The notes beneath the pieces were generated by a model. That model saw only the letters and a list, made by a program, of their open reading frames with translations, did no database searches and was not told the DNA's origin. A stretch of DNA of 43,664 nucleotides from an uncultured Flavobacteriales bacterium (GTDB lineage Bacteria; Bacteroidota; Bacteroidia; Flavobacteriales_D; Crocinitomicaceae), in contig CAJXRM010000015.1 of assembly GCA_913059205.1 (NCBI GenBank), forward strand, positions 1-43,664. The letters run 5' to 3'. Positions 26,105 to 35,696 of the stretch are shown in pieces. Each line of letters opens with the position of its first letter. Positions within the stretch are counted from its first letter, which is position 1. Both the position numbers and the translations under genes were made by a program.

Positions 26105-28657
26105 CTACTGGTTTTTCATTGTTTCTTCTACAAACTTTAAATTGTACTTCAAGCCTTCATTGTCTGGATATTTTGAAAGCCCATCGAGCAATACATCTTT
26201 ACTTTTTTGATAGTCTTTCAGCAGGAAATAACCACGAGAAAGACCTCCGTATGACTCTTGATTTTCAGCCAAATCAAATAAGATTTTCGCATGTTTCAAA
26301 TACGTTTCGTAGTCTCCTGTTTTTTCCAAAAGACTTAAAGAGAAATAATACGAATACTGATTTTTAGGGTCAATCTTTATTGCTTTTTCTATAGCTTCAA
26401 TTCCAATTTGATATTCGCCTGTAAGTAGTGCCACTCGAGCCATGTCCACATAAACATTAAAATAGTCAGGATAAATTCTAACAGCCTCTCTAAAGTGATG
26501 GACTGCTAGTTTTCTCATATCCAACACTTCCTGTTGGGTAAGTGTTTTATTTATATTCGTTTCGGCCATTAAATTCATCGCATACATATTGTTTGCTTGA
26601 GATGAATTCTTTAAATGCCCAATGTCATGTCCCATTAGCGTAAGCGTGTTTTTCCAATCCTTATTTCTCGTTATTGTTCGACCTGCAAACAAGATAACTA
26701 CAACAATAACCATGGATCCAACTATTCCCGGTTTTTTAAAGATTAAATCTGGTTTTAACCAGAAAAGTACACCTGTAATGAAGATACAAAAACCCGCTGA
26801 TGCTGTAAATGCGAGTCTCTCACCTACCATACCTGCTACCAATTCAACCCAATTGCTAAAAAGTAAAATTGAGAGTAAGTACCAAAAAACTCCAATTGTA
26901 ATCAGTGGGTTTTTTCGAATATGAAAAAATGCTAAAAACAGCATTCCCAAGTGTATTATTATAATTAGCCAAACCCATCCGCTTCTTAAATCAGCACTAT
27001 TCGTTTTTGCAAAGCCATAATAAAATGATAATTCATAAGGGAACACCATCAACCTAATATACTCTCCCAAAGTTGCAAATCCGGTTCCAATTTTTTCACC
27101 TTTTGAATGCGGTTCAATTAAAGTGTTTTCCACATAAACAAGCTCACGACCTTCTTTTAGAATGTTTTCGTTTTTAACAAATTCCTTTTTTGTCGCTGCA
27201 ATTTGACTTTTCTCTTTTAGATCTTTATTCACATTCAAACCTGAAAACACACTTTGCGCGAGTGACATTCCAAAAACGAGACCAACCATTAAATGGAGAG
27301 TAAATTTCGAATTTGTTTTGGAGTAAATAATCCAAAAAACACTTATAAAGACTAAAATAAGAGTACTAAAATCCAATTCTGATTTCAAGAAAAAAGAGAT
27401 CGCCAAGGCTACGACACTGGCGATTAATCCCATCCAGCCTTTATAGTTTGTTAAAAGTATGAACCCAAAAATCCAAAGCGCATAAATTAAACTTCCTATC
27501 CAATTGTTTTGATAGATAAAATACACAATTGTCACCAGTCCAATTCCTATCCAAAATAAATTTAATTTTTTTGTTTTTAAATAATGGTAAAGATCATAAC
27601 CTATACCAAACAACATCGCAGTAAATTCCAAATTTCTATTTTTAAACCAAATGGCATCGAGAATCACTGTTAACCCAATCATTAAGAATAATCCAATTTT
27701 GAACTCGTGTCTAAACAGCCAAATGAAAAAAGGTATTGTAGCGAAGAGAATTAAAGAATTCGCGGAAATTATGGCGACTAAAGTAACGACAAGCACTAAA
27801 ATCGTTGGTAAAATGATCTTTTTTAATTTCGACCACTCTTCTGAAGATTCGGCATTGTTCAGGTAGTTTATTTTTGATAAATACAAAATCGATAATGCAA
27901 TTAGCGGGAGTGAAATCATTATACCCATTCGCTCAAGATTGAGTTCTGAACCAATAACTGCAGCAGGTACAACAAATCCAAGTGTGATGAGCACAATTTG
28001 TTTTACAGTGATGTTTTTCAACAATATCAATATAGCGGGTAAAACAATTGCCATTGGATAAACACTTTTTTTAGAAAGCATGGCCATTGAAAAAAGCAAA
28101 ACAATTGAAACAATTGACATCCATTTTCCTTTCTCTATATATTTGATTGACGATAGGCCTGCCCAAATCACAAAAAGAAACGCCAATAGTTCATCTCTAT
28201 TTTTTAAACTGGCAACAACCTCTGTGTGAATTGGATGAACGGCAAACAAAAGGGCCGCTATCCCAGCAAATAAAATGTTCTTCTCACCAATCCATTTTAT
28301 CAATAATTTAAAAAATAGAACTACGCTAAACGCGAATAATAACACATTTATAAAGTGACCCGCACCTGGTTTTTCTCCAAAAAAATGATGTTCAATTGCA
28401 AAAGATAGATGCACCATTGGTCGATATCCAAAAGCATATCCCATCGCATCGCTATAATAATTTGAGGTAAAAATTTCTTTTATCGCACCTAAACCTTGCG
28501 AAGTCAGCTGATTTCCTCTTGTTACAAGATTATCATCTAAATTATAATCATTCCCTATAGAATTGGCGAAAATGAAAAATGTCAAAATCCCCAAAAGGTA
28601 ATAATACTTCCTAATTGACGGCTTTTTTTCTTGCGCTATGTTTTTACTTTTTGCCAA
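26105..28657 (-). CDS. TMTC-like membrane protein with C-terminal TPR repeats
   Basis: An 850-residue membrane protein with about 15-18 transmembrane helices and a soluble C-terminus of about 170 residues with TPR-like helices (HFREAVRIYPDYFNVYVDMARVAL..., AIEKAIKIDPKNQYSYYF). The N-terminus has the GT-C acidic pair (YNLDDNLV, Asp36-Asp37) and motifs FGYRPMVHLSF and LFAVHPIHTEVVASLKNRDELL, typical of TMTC/O-mannosyltransferase-like proteins. It is larger than most because of extra hydrophobic segments in the middle (about 230-450). It is probably a polyprenyl-phosphate-sugar-dependent glycosyltransferase, but donor and acceptor are unknown. It is the last gene of the minus-strand run and starts 15 bases after the dehydrogenase gene. 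Confidence 0.85.
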   Translation of the reverse strand: MAKSKNIAQEKKPSIRKYYYLLGILTFFIFANSIGNDYNLDDNLVTRGNQLTSQGLGAIKEIFTSNYYSDAMGYAFGYRPMVHLSFAIEHHFFGEKPGAGHFINVLLFAFSVVLFFKLLIKWIGEKNILFAGIAALLFAVHPIHTEVVASLKNRDELLAFLFVIWAGLSSIKYIEKGKWMSIVSIVLLFSMAMLSKKSVYPMAIVLPAILILLKNITVKQIVLITLGFVVPAAVIGSELNLERMGIMISLPLIALSILYLSKINYLNNAESSEEWSKLKKIILPTILVLVVTLVAIISANSLILFATIPFFIWLFRHEFKIGLFLMIGLTVILDAIWFKNRNLEFTAMLFGIGYDLYHYLKTKKLNLFWIGIGLVTIVYFIYQNNWIGSLIYALWIFGFILLTNYKGWMGLIASVVALAISFFLKSELDFSTLILVFISVFWIIYSKTNSKFTLHLMVGLVFGMSLAQSVFSGLNVNKDLKEKSQIAATKKEFVKNENILKEGRELVYVENTLIEPHSKGEKIGTGFATLGEYIRLMVFPYELSFYYGFAKTNSADLRSGWVWLIIIIHLGMLFLAFFHIRKNPLITIGVFWYLLSILLFSNWVELVAGMVGERLAFTASAGFCIFITGVLFWLKPDLIFKKPGIVGSMVIVVVILFAGRTITRNKDWKNTLTLMGHDIGHLKNSSQANNMYAMNLMAETNINKTLTQQEVLDMRKLAVHHFREAVRIYPDYFNVYVDMARVALLTGEYQIGIEAIEKAIKIDPKNQYSYYFSLSLLEKTGDYETYLKHAKILFDLAENQESYGGLSRGYFLLKDYQKSKDVLLDGLSKYPDNEGLKYNLKFVEETMKNQ

Positions 28658-28672
28658 AATTTTATACTCGAA

Positions 28673-29764
28673 TTAAGTGAAGGTAAAATAATTTGGATAC
28701 TTACTTTCAATGATACCTCTGATTGCTTCACTGTTTTTTACTATCACTTTTTTACCAGCATCAACCAGCTTTGCTGCTAACAAAAGTTGCTGTGATTCTT
28801 CTATAATATCTGTGCCTTTTTTATACGTCACTGAGTCAAAAATATACTCCTTTCTGTTCTCTTTAATAAGTTCATTCAGTTGAAAATCAAGATGTTTTGA
28901 ATTTACTTCAATAGTTGCTTTTGACAAAGGGATTTCCTGATTCAAATGCGAAGCAAACGCAACAAGAGCTTTATTGTCTCTCGGAAAACAAGGGCCTCCA
29001 AATCCAAAACCATAATTCAAATATTTACCCCCGATTCTCGAATCAGCACCGATTGCTTTTAATATTTTTTCGGGCTCGCCGCCGTTTGTTATTGCCAAAT
29101 CACCAATTGAATTGGCAAATGATATTTTCATTGTTAAGAAGCAATTTGTCGCAAGTTTCGTTATTTCAGCACTTTTGCGACTCATGACATGAATTTGTGG
29201 ATTAGAATCACACATTTTTCCATAAATGGTTCTTAAATGTTCAGTAGCCAATTCACTTCCTTCTCCTATCAGTATCTGATCTGGATTTTGCTGATCACGA
29301 ATTATCGTACCTTGAGCAATAAACTCCGGATTGTAATTGACGCTGTAATTGTGTTCCTCTAAACGTTCAGCCAATAAATCACAATAACCTGGCATTGTTG
29401 TGCATGCAATTATCAAATGCTTTCTGTTTTTAGGCTTGGGTGATTGAAGAATTAAATTCGCAACATTATCGATATATTCATGCGAAAAGCTTCCGTCTTG
29501 TAACGATGGAGTTGGTACAACACAGAAAATCATTTCTATTGTCTCCTCAAGGACTAAATTAAAATCTATTGATGCTTTAAATTTAGTTGATTTATTCAGG
29601 TAGCTTTCTAAGTCTGGTTCAAACGACTTGAATGATTTAGCGTTAAGTTCGTCAATATAATCTTGATTCAAATCAATGCCAATAACATGATATCCAATTC
29701 TTTCAAGATTCAATGCGAAACATAAACCCAAACGACCAATACCTATTACTGCAATTCTATTCAT
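28673..29764 (-). CDS. UDP-glucose/GDP-mannose dehydrogenase-family protein
   Basis: A 363-residue NAD-dependent nucleotide-sugar dehydrogenase that would oxidise a C6 alcohol to a uronic acid. It shows the NAD Rossmann motif (IAVIGIGRLGLCFALN), VPTPS near residue 88, the middle-domain residues (NYNPEFIAQG, KLATNCFLTMKISFANS) and the catalytic Cys in GFGFGGPCFPRDNKAL near residue 260. It is shorter than typical UDP-glucose dehydrogenases (about 390-430), mainly at the C-terminal domain. The sugar cannot be assigned; with a GDP-mannose epimerase upstream, a GDP-hexose is possible. It lies between membrane-protein genes in the minus-strand run. Confidence 0.9.
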   Translation of the reverse strand: MNRIAVIGIGRLGLCFALNLERIGYHVIGIDLNQDYIDELNAKSFKSFEPDLESYLNKSTKFKASIDFNLVLEETIEMIFCVVPTPSLQDGSFSHEYIDNVANLILQSPKPKNRKHLIIACTTMPGYCDLLAERLEEHNYSVNYNPEFIAQGTIIRDQQNPDQILIGEGSELATEHLRTIYGKMCDSNPQIHVMSRKSAEITKLATNCFLTMKISFANSIGDLAITNGGEPEKILKAIGADSRIGGKYLNYGFGFGGPCFPRDNKALVAFASHLNQEIPLSKATIEVNSKHLDFQLNELIKENRKEYIFDSVTYKKGTDIIEESQQLLLAAKLVDAGKKVIVKNSEAIRGIIESKYPNYFTFT

Positions 29765-29794
29765 GTTCTAAATATACTAATCATTTAATTTAAA

Positions 29795-31618
29795 TCAATG
29801 TTCAGGTACAAACGAATGAACGGGACCAGAATTCGAATAGTTGTATTTACCAAAAGGGGCAACCGGTCGTTTTATAAATGAGCATTGAATGGAATCCATA
29901 CCTCTTAATTCGGGATTATATCCAACCCAAATATTCCAGTAATTTTCTATCCTTTCATCCACATTAACACCATTTTTAAAGTCCATTATTATATTGTTTT
30001 CGACCCAACCATAATCTTCCCATCTAAAATTATTCTTAGCACCTATTTCATGAACGTTTAGATCTTTTGAGAATGTTTTAAAATGAATTAGTTCAATTTC
30101 ATCCGGTATGGTTGCTGAATATTTTGGGTAAGCCGAAAAGGGATACGTATCAACATTGAACATTCCAGCGAGAAAATTCATTGATAAAATGAAAAAACCA
30201 GAATAAAGAGCCCATTTTGAAATTTTTTCGTTCGCGGCCTTTTTAATTTTGGCTTCCCTTTTTTTAAAGAAAACATTAAAATCAATGAAAAAAACGTAAA
30301 AAATTACAAAATTGATGAAAAAGGAGATATACATAAAATAACCAATCAACTCATGCATAATTACACCTCCTATTCCAACAATCCAGCGACCATATTTCGT
30401 GAAAAGAATAAATAAGAAACTCAATTCAAATAGAATAACACCTAATCCTGACAAGTTCAACAACCATGGGAAATTATCTATTCTTATCATTGGAACTCTA
30501 TCATAATTTTGCAGCCATTCCAATTGAATTTGATTGATCATTGTTTTATTTAACGCCCAATCAAATCCAGCGTCCCATAATTTGTAAAAACCCGCCCAAA
30601 AATAAATGATTCCAAATTGGAGCCAAATAAACCGAACTGGAAACGAATAAGCTATTGACTTTTTATGTTCTTTTTTTGAGAGGTACGAATCGATGGAAAT
30701 GGCGTCGTAGCATTTCGAAAATGTTAAAAACCATGAAATCCAAATTAATATTTGAAAATGCCAAAGCTTTCCGAAAAAATTAGGAGTTGCAATTAAATAA
30801 AAGCAACAAATTGCATTAATAATTAAAAAATACTTCGTCTTGTAACCTACAACTATAAATAAACACGATACAACTCCAATTAATGTGAAAATTCCGTATA
30901 GTGTTGTATTGACGGGAATTAATTCAATAATAGACCCTAAAAACGGTAATGCTGTTTTTTCGCCAAATTCGATAGTTGGAGAAAACTTAAAGTTAAAACT
31001 TATATAAATTCGAGCCAGATTCAGGAAAAAGAATATCCTTAAAATAGCAATATTATAAGGAAGAACAGGTTTAAAAAGATAGGTTTTAAAGAAATGTATT
31101 AACTCAATCTTATAATTTATTACACCTATGATTCCTTGAAGAATTACCTGAAATAAAAATCCTTTGGTTAGTACTGATTGGATAATAAAGAAGTCGGCTC
31201 TGTCGCTAAAATTAAATCGTGCCCAAAAATACAATCCCAAGTAAAAAACAAGGGTGCTAAAAAGAATGAGCAGTTGTGATTTTACAACTTTATTTAGTCC
31301 CGTTTTTCTTGATTCCGCTCTTTTTTTAATCAGCTGATAGGAGATGAAAATGAACAATAGTATCATCAAACCAAGTAATACCTTGGATATTACAAACGCG
31401 ATTATGTAATGTTGGGTTCCTGAATTTTGAAAATCCGAAATTGAATTCGTCAAAAACGCAGACAATCCACTTTCGATAAAACACGTTAGATTAAGCTTAA
31501 AAATACTGAGTGAAAGCGCAAGATAAGAAAGATGAAAAATGGAGTAAATTAACAGGATATTTATTGAAAATCTTCCAAAGTACAAGACGTTGTTTTTTTC
31601 TTTATCCTCATGCATCAT
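29795..31618 (-). CDS. HTTM-like multi-pass membrane protein (gamma-carboxylase-like)
   Basis: A 607-residue membrane protein with about ten to twelve transmembrane segments and a soluble C-terminal part of about 100 residues. The central region has the HTTM pattern: an arginine-bearing helix (AILRIFFFLNLARIYISF), then FFGKLWHFQILIWISWFL and FIWLQFGIIYFWAGFYKLWDAGFDW. HTTM proteins resemble the membrane part of vitamin K-dependent gamma-carboxylase, but I do not see enough to claim carboxylase activity. Length and fold parallel the LMF1-like protein at 41746-43581. It lies 32 bases after a glycosyltransferase gene. Confidence 0.7.
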   Translation of the reverse strand: MMHEDKEKNNVLYFGRFSINILLIYSIFHLSYLALSLSIFKLNLTCFIESGLSAFLTNSISDFQNSGTQHYIIAFVISKVLLGLMILLFIFISYQLIKKRAESRKTGLNKVVKSQLLILFSTLVFYLGLYFWARFNFSDRADFFIIQSVLTKGFLFQVILQGIIGVINYKIELIHFFKTYLFKPVLPYNIAILRIFFFLNLARIYISFNFKFSPTIEFGEKTALPFLGSIIELIPVNTTLYGIFTLIGVVSCLFIVVGYKTKYFLIINAICCFYLIATPNFFGKLWHFQILIWISWFLTFSKCYDAISIDSYLSKKEHKKSIAYSFPVRFIWLQFGIIYFWAGFYKLWDAGFDWALNKTMINQIQLEWLQNYDRVPMIRIDNFPWLLNLSGLGVILFELSFLFILFTKYGRWIVGIGGVIMHELIGYFMYISFFINFVIFYVFFIDFNVFFKKREAKIKKAANEKISKWALYSGFFILSMNFLAGMFNVDTYPFSAYPKYSATIPDEIELIHFKTFSKDLNVHEIGAKNNFRWEDYGWVENNIIMDFKNGVNVDERIENYWNIWVGYNPELRGMDSIQCSFIKRPVAPFGKYNYSNSGPVHSFVPEH

Positions 31619-31650
31619 ACACCCACTTTTTAATTGAATTTCAACTTATT

Positions 31651-32685
31651 TCAATCCTCAAATGAGTTAAAAACAAATTCATCTAATTCACGATTTTTCA
31701 TTCCCCAATCTTCTTCGTTTAAATCCCAACTTTTCTTTTTCTCAACCAACGTCATTCCTCCTCTGAACACTATACTGTAATCCAATGAAGGCTTATTCGC
31801 AAGAAACTTAATGGTCTTTATAGGGTCATCGGATTCCCATCCATCTTCGTGGTAAATATGATAAATACAAGCGGCTTTCGGTAAAATCACTTGCTTTTTC
31901 CCCAATGCATTTGCTGCCCACACACCCATACTATCAATATGAATTGAATACATGTCGAGTTCTGGATAACCTTGAATATCTTCCCAATCTGATTTTGACA
32001 TAAGAGTGAAGTCTCCACAAGCGTTGAAATCAATAGTAAAATGCGGAAACTTTCCTCTGTGCGTGGCTTTCCATAATTTTAAAATACTAAAGTTTAAAAG
32101 GAATGCCAGTTTGGAAGAAAAGGTTGCAAACTTTGGCAAATGAAGTGCCTCATGCCCTTTCGTTTTGCCTAAACGTTGAATTATATTCTTCTCGGCATAA
32201 TCGAGTTGACCTTGAATAGAATCAATTTCCATTACATCTTTAGGAATATCACAGCGATTTGAACGATAATACTTCCCTTTCTCCAATTCTCTTTTGGCAA
32301 AAAATTCAAAACATTGATTCGAAAATAAAATATCTATGTTCGTGCATAGAATAAACTCCCCAACCGCTCTTCTAATTCCCACATTTTTTGCTATCATTTG
32401 ATACAAAGGAATTGTTGAGGCATTGTTATAGGTGTTGTGAATCTCGTTAGAAACAACGACATACTTTAATACCACAGGTACATCCTTCCCAGGTTTCGGA
32501 AGTACATCTTTAAGAAGCGGTTTGTCAATTGGCGGATTCCATTCGACTAAAATTAATTCTACACTCACCCCAAATTTCTTGGACTGTTCAAACACATTAT
32601 TAACGAAAGCAGAAGTTCTACGAAGTAAATCTCCTCCGTGATTATCATTTCGAGTTGTGGCGATAATACTTAAATAACAGTCCAT
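31651..32685 (-). CDS. Putative glycosyltransferase (GT-A fold)
   Basis: A 344-residue soluble protein. The N-terminus (LSIIATTRNDNHGGDLLRR) is the start of a GT-A nucleotide-sugar-binding domain, although the usual Asn/Asp-rich GT2 motif is altered to TTRNDNHGG. The middle has ILCTNIDILFSNQC, a degenerate DxD-like site, and DFNACGDFTLMSKSDWEDIQGYPELD, typical of GT2/GT27-like acceptor regions. It lies 4 bases after the GDP-mannose 3,5-epimerase gene, so it probably uses sugars made by the neighbouring enzymes. Donor and acceptor are unknown. Confidence 0.75.
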   Translation of the reverse strand: MDCYLSIIATTRNDNHGGDLLRRTSAFVNNVFEQSKKFGVSVELILVEWNPPIDKPLLKDVLPKPGKDVPVVLKYVVVSNEIHNTYNNASTIPLYQMIAKNVGIRRAVGEFILCTNIDILFSNQCFEFFAKRELEKGKYYRSNRCDIPKDVMEIDSIQGQLDYAEKNIIQRLGKTKGHEALHLPKFATFSSKLAFLLNFSILKLWKATHRGKFPHFTIDFNACGDFTLMSKSDWEDIQGYPELDMYSIHIDSMGVWAANALGKKQVILPKAACIYHIYHEDGWESDDPIKTIKFLANKPSLDYSIVFRGGMTLVEKKKSWDLNEEDWGMKNRELDEFVFNSFED

Positions 32686-32689
32686 TCGA

Positions 32690-33652
32690 TTAATTCGTAT
32701 TTTTTAATTCATTCTCTATCCAGGCATATAGTTTTGAGACCCCAGTTTTTAAATCAATTTTGGGTTCCCAACCAATTGCCTTTGCGATAATCGTATTATC
32801 TGAGCATCTACCACGAACTCCGGTTGGCCCGTCGATATGCTTAATTTTCACTTCCTTTTTAGCTATTTCAGCAATTAAAAACGCGAAATCGTTTATTGAA
32901 ATTAATTCTTCCGAACCAATGTTAAAAGGACCTGTTTCGTTTGATCTTGTCAATTTTATTATTCCATCTATACAGTCATCAATATAAAGAAAAGAACGCG
33001 TTTGGATTCCATCTCCCCAGATTTCTATTTCGCCATTTTTAGTCGCGGCTACTTTGCGACACAGGGCCGCTGGAGCCTTTTCCTTTCCACCGTCCCATGC
33101 ACCTTCTTCTCCGTAAACATTATGGAATCGAGCAATTTTAACATTGAGGGAATAATTCTTTTTAAAGGCCAAAAATAATCGCTCACTAAACAGCTTTTCC
33201 CACCCATATTCACTATCTGGATCTGCTGGATAAGCACTGTCCTCAGAACATTTAGGGTTATTAGGGTCCATCTGATTGTATTCAGGATACATGCAAGCAG
33301 AAGAAGAATAAAAAATAGACTTTACGTTTTTTTGAGTTGAAATTTTCGCAACATTTAGATTTATTAACGCAGAATTATGCATAATATCAGCATCGTGACC
33401 ACCTGTAAAAACATATCCTGCACCACCCATGTCTGCCGCTAATTGGTAAAGTTCATCACAATTTTCTGTAATTACCGAATCTGTGAATTGAAAGTCTCGT
33501 AGGTCACCTTGAATGAATTCATCAGCAGGCGAGATAGTAAATTCCGGTAGCTTTAAATCAACTGCAACGACATAATTCCCATCCAACTTCAACCGCTTTA
33601 CAAGATGTGATCCAATAAACCCTCCAGCGCCAAGTACAATTGTCTTTTTCAT
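32690..33652 (-). CDS. GDP-mannose 3,5-epimerase-like NAD-dependent sugar epimerase
   Basis: A 320-residue extended short-chain dehydrogenase. It has the NAD motif GAGGFIGSH, then LAADMGGAGYVF, SSSACMYPE, EYGWEKLFSE, RFHNVYGEEGAWDGGKEKAPAA and GDGIQTRSFLYIDDC. These follow plant GDP-mannose 3,5-epimerase closely, including the acid/base pair Cys120 and Lys192 and the Tyr149-x3-Lys153 pair. The product would be GDP-L-galactose or GDP-L-gulose. Homology across the whole length is strong, but the exact substrate is inferred. An internal promoter (33716-33723) precedes it; the glycosyltransferase gene follows 4 bases downstream. Confidence 0.88.
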   Translation of the reverse strand: MKKTIVLGAGGFIGSHLVKRLKLDGNYVVAVDLKLPEFTISPADEFIQGDLRDFQFTDSVITENCDELYQLAADMGGAGYVFTGGHDADIMHNSALINLNVAKISTQKNVKSIFYSSSACMYPEYNQMDPNNPKCSEDSAYPADPDSEYGWEKLFSERLFLAFKKNYSLNVKIARFHNVYGEEGAWDGGKEKAPAALCRKVAATKNGEIEIWGDGIQTRSFLYIDDCIDGIIKLTRSNETGPFNIGSEELISINDFAFLIAEIAKKEVKIKHIDGPTGVRGRCSDNTIIAKAIGWEPKIDLKTGVSKLYAWIENELKNTN

Positions 33653-33715
33653 AGGTAGTTCAATAGTAGACTAGTTCAGTGCACTAATTTACATTTTCTT
33701 CGGGAGTTTTCCAGT

Positions 33716-33723
33716 CAAATTTA
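33716..33723 (-). promoter_or_regulatory. Internal -7 box upstream of the epimerase gene
   Basis: TAAATTTG on the minus strand fits TAnnTTTG and lies in the 98-base gap between the UbiA-type and epimerase genes, about 63 bases before the ATG. This is the largest gap in the long minus-strand run, so the sugar genes may form their own transcription unit. No convincing -33 TTTG is seen. Confidence 0.45.
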
Positions 33724-33750
33724 GTTTTCATTTCAGTTTTCAGTCGAATT

Positions 33751-34809
33751 TTAATTCTTCTGATTTTTCTTTTTAAACTCTCCGTGCCATAATTTCCAGA
33801 AAAAAATCAAAACATGGCGAAAACGATTGTAGATGAAATCAATCGCATCTGCAATCACCCGATATTGAAAAAAGAATATGATTCCGGCTGCTATATATGG
33901 ATCAATTATACCTAAAATCGAAATCGTTATTAAAAAGCCCGCCATAAATATATTGGAATAACAATTATCCAATACAATTTCAATTTTTCGATACCTGGTT
34001 CTAGAGCCATTCACTTGAATGAGTTGAAAAATCAGCACAACCAGAAGAAAATACGCGAAGTTAACTTCTATGATTATCAAAGAGACTAACCAACAAGTCA
34101 ATAGTAACAATTCTAAAATCAAAAGTAATTTTTTGACATAAATAGTTTGACTTTTACCTATGCGTATAACTATTGATTTAACATCAGATTGCTCGTCGTA
34201 TTCAACATCTTTCAACTGTCCATTTAAAAAGTTTCGACACTCCCAAAGGTAAGACCATATCAAGTAAAACAGAACGAAAACAAGCTTGTTAAGTTCAATT
34301 TGATACCAATTGGGAAGGGTACATAAAAAAATGATTATATACGGATTGGACCTCTCGTAAAATCCAGTAAGACCCAATGCTAACAATCCCCGTTCTTTGA
34401 ACCTAAAAGGAGGTATGGAATACAAAATACTACAGAGCAATTGCAACCCTACAAACAATAGAACGTGAATAGAAAAATACCATAAAGAAATTGAAATCAC
34501 TGAGATGCCAATTATCACTATTACTATTGGAGCAATTCGCTTAGGTATTGTGTTGAATATATTCGATTTCCCCGCAATTTTGTCTATTTCGAAATCGGAA
34601 TAATCATTCATGAAGTGACCATAAACTGCTAACAAAATTAGCATGGAAAACAGAGTTAAATCGGAAAAGTTAAAAGTAACAGTCGAATCTGAACTATATA
34701 TCGCTTTTAATAGGACTAAGGTAAATACACCACTTCCAATTTTATACACCCACCATTTATCTATTTTCAATAGCCGATTGATATTCGTGATGAGAAGTTT
34801 CGTCCGCAT
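33751..34809 (-). CDS. UbiA-family prenyltransferase
   Basis: A 352-residue membrane protein with about eight to nine helices. It has the two aspartate-rich motifs of the UbiA superfamily: NDYSDFEID (Asp69, Asp72, Asp76) and KDVEYDEQSD near residues 200-210, which bind prenyl diphosphate through Mg. Members transfer isoprenoid chains to aromatic or sugar acceptors, and a few are terpene cyclases. The substrate here is unknown. It is separated by 2 bases from a sulfotransferase gene upstream and belongs to the P450/sulfotransferase cluster. The C-terminus is basic (FKKKNQKN). Confidence 0.88.
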   Translation of the reverse strand: MRTKLLITNINRLLKIDKWWVYKIGSGVFTLVLLKAIYSSDSTVTFNFSDLTLFSMLILLAVYGHFMNDYSDFEIDKIAGKSNIFNTIPKRIAPIVIVIIGISVISISLWYFSIHVLLFVGLQLLCSILYSIPPFRFKERGLLALGLTGFYERSNPYIIIFLCTLPNWYQIELNKLVFVLFYLIWSYLWECRNFLNGQLKDVEYDEQSDVKSIVIRIGKSQTIYVKKLLLILELLLLTCWLVSLIIIEVNFAYFLLVVLIFQLIQVNGSRTRYRKIEIVLDNCYSNIFMAGFLITISILGIIDPYIAAGIIFFFQYRVIADAIDFIYNRFRHVLIFFWKLWHGEFKKKNQKN

Positions 34810-34811
34810 TT

Positions 34812-35696
34812 TTACATTCTATATTTTGAAATATACGAATTATAACGCTCTAGCCCTTCTAACTTACTAGAATTCAAGGAAAATTGTTTTACGAAAGCTT
34901 CGCTTAAAACAAGTTTCTTCTTTTTCCCATTAAATACTTTTGCAAAATTTGAGTCCTTAAAATGATGCACCTTTTCAAGGTATTTTTCAAGTTTTGAATG
35001 AGCTGTTTGCTTGTGGAAAATGGATAGATACTTTTTGTATAATTTATTGGTGATTCGAATTGAAAAAATCAAGTATTTTGCAATGGAACCATGAACAATG
35101 CTACTTGCATAATTAATGTTTTCAACTCCAAGTTCTCGTTCCAATTGAATTAAAAAGAAATTGGGATCTTCAACCAATGCCTCGAACGGCATTATACTCA
35201 CTTGTTCGGCCGAAAATACTTCCTCATAGATCTCTATAACTCTGTTGTAGTTGTAAAGTCTAATGATCTGACTTTCGCACTCCGGTTGAAATTTTCGGAT
35301 GGTTTTGGTTCCACCAGTTAAAAGATACTGGGAATAAAGTGAAGAAAACAAACTTTGATACCCTCGAGTTATTATTAAAACATTTGCATTCGGAAAAAGT
35401 TCTTTTAAGCCCTCAGCCGTTTTCCGTTGTTGGTCTTCAATATCGTAATCCAAATTGTAGGTTTCAAGGTCGGTATTCTTCGCTCCAGACCAAATTGAAA
35501 GAAGCTCATCACTTAATACATCAATTTGTTCGCCCTCTTCCAGCTCCTCAATTATTTCCTCAGTAATTTTACCAGTAGCAACATAATTCTTAAAACGACT
35601 TCTGTTATGATGTATTGAAGGGTGAGCATCAAAAAATGACTGTAAAAGTGTAGAGCCCGTTTTAGGAAATCCGATATGAATTACGATTTTTTTCAT
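34812..35696 (-). CDS. PAPS-dependent sulfotransferase (first of two)
   Basis: A 294-residue sulfotransferase. The 5'-phosphosulfate loop is clear at the N-terminus (IGFPKTGSTLLQSFF, about 8-22) and the 3'-phosphate-binding Arg/Ser region is LIITRGYQSLFSSLYSQYL (about 107-125). The rest is divergent, as is usual for carbohydrate or small-molecule sulfotransferases. It would transfer sulfate from PAPS to a hydroxyl group. Its ATG lies in a 4-base ATGA overlap with the secreted protein gene upstream, so the two are coupled. Acceptor unknown; no PAPS-forming enzyme is in the window. Confidence 0.85.
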   Translation of the reverse strand: MKKIVIHIGFPKTGSTLLQSFFDAHPSIHHNRSRFKNYVATGKITEEIIEELEEGEQIDVLSDELLSIWSGAKNTDLETYNLDYDIEDQQRKTAEGLKELFPNANVLIITRGYQSLFSSLYSQYLLTGGTKTIRKFQPECESQIIRLYNYNRVIEIYEEVFSAEQVSIMPFEALVEDPNFFLIQLERELGVENINYASSIVHGSIAKYLIFSIRITNKLYKKYLSIFHKQTAHSKLEKYLEKVHHFKDSNFAKVFNGKKKKLVLSEAFVKQFSLNSSKLEGLERYNSYISKYRM

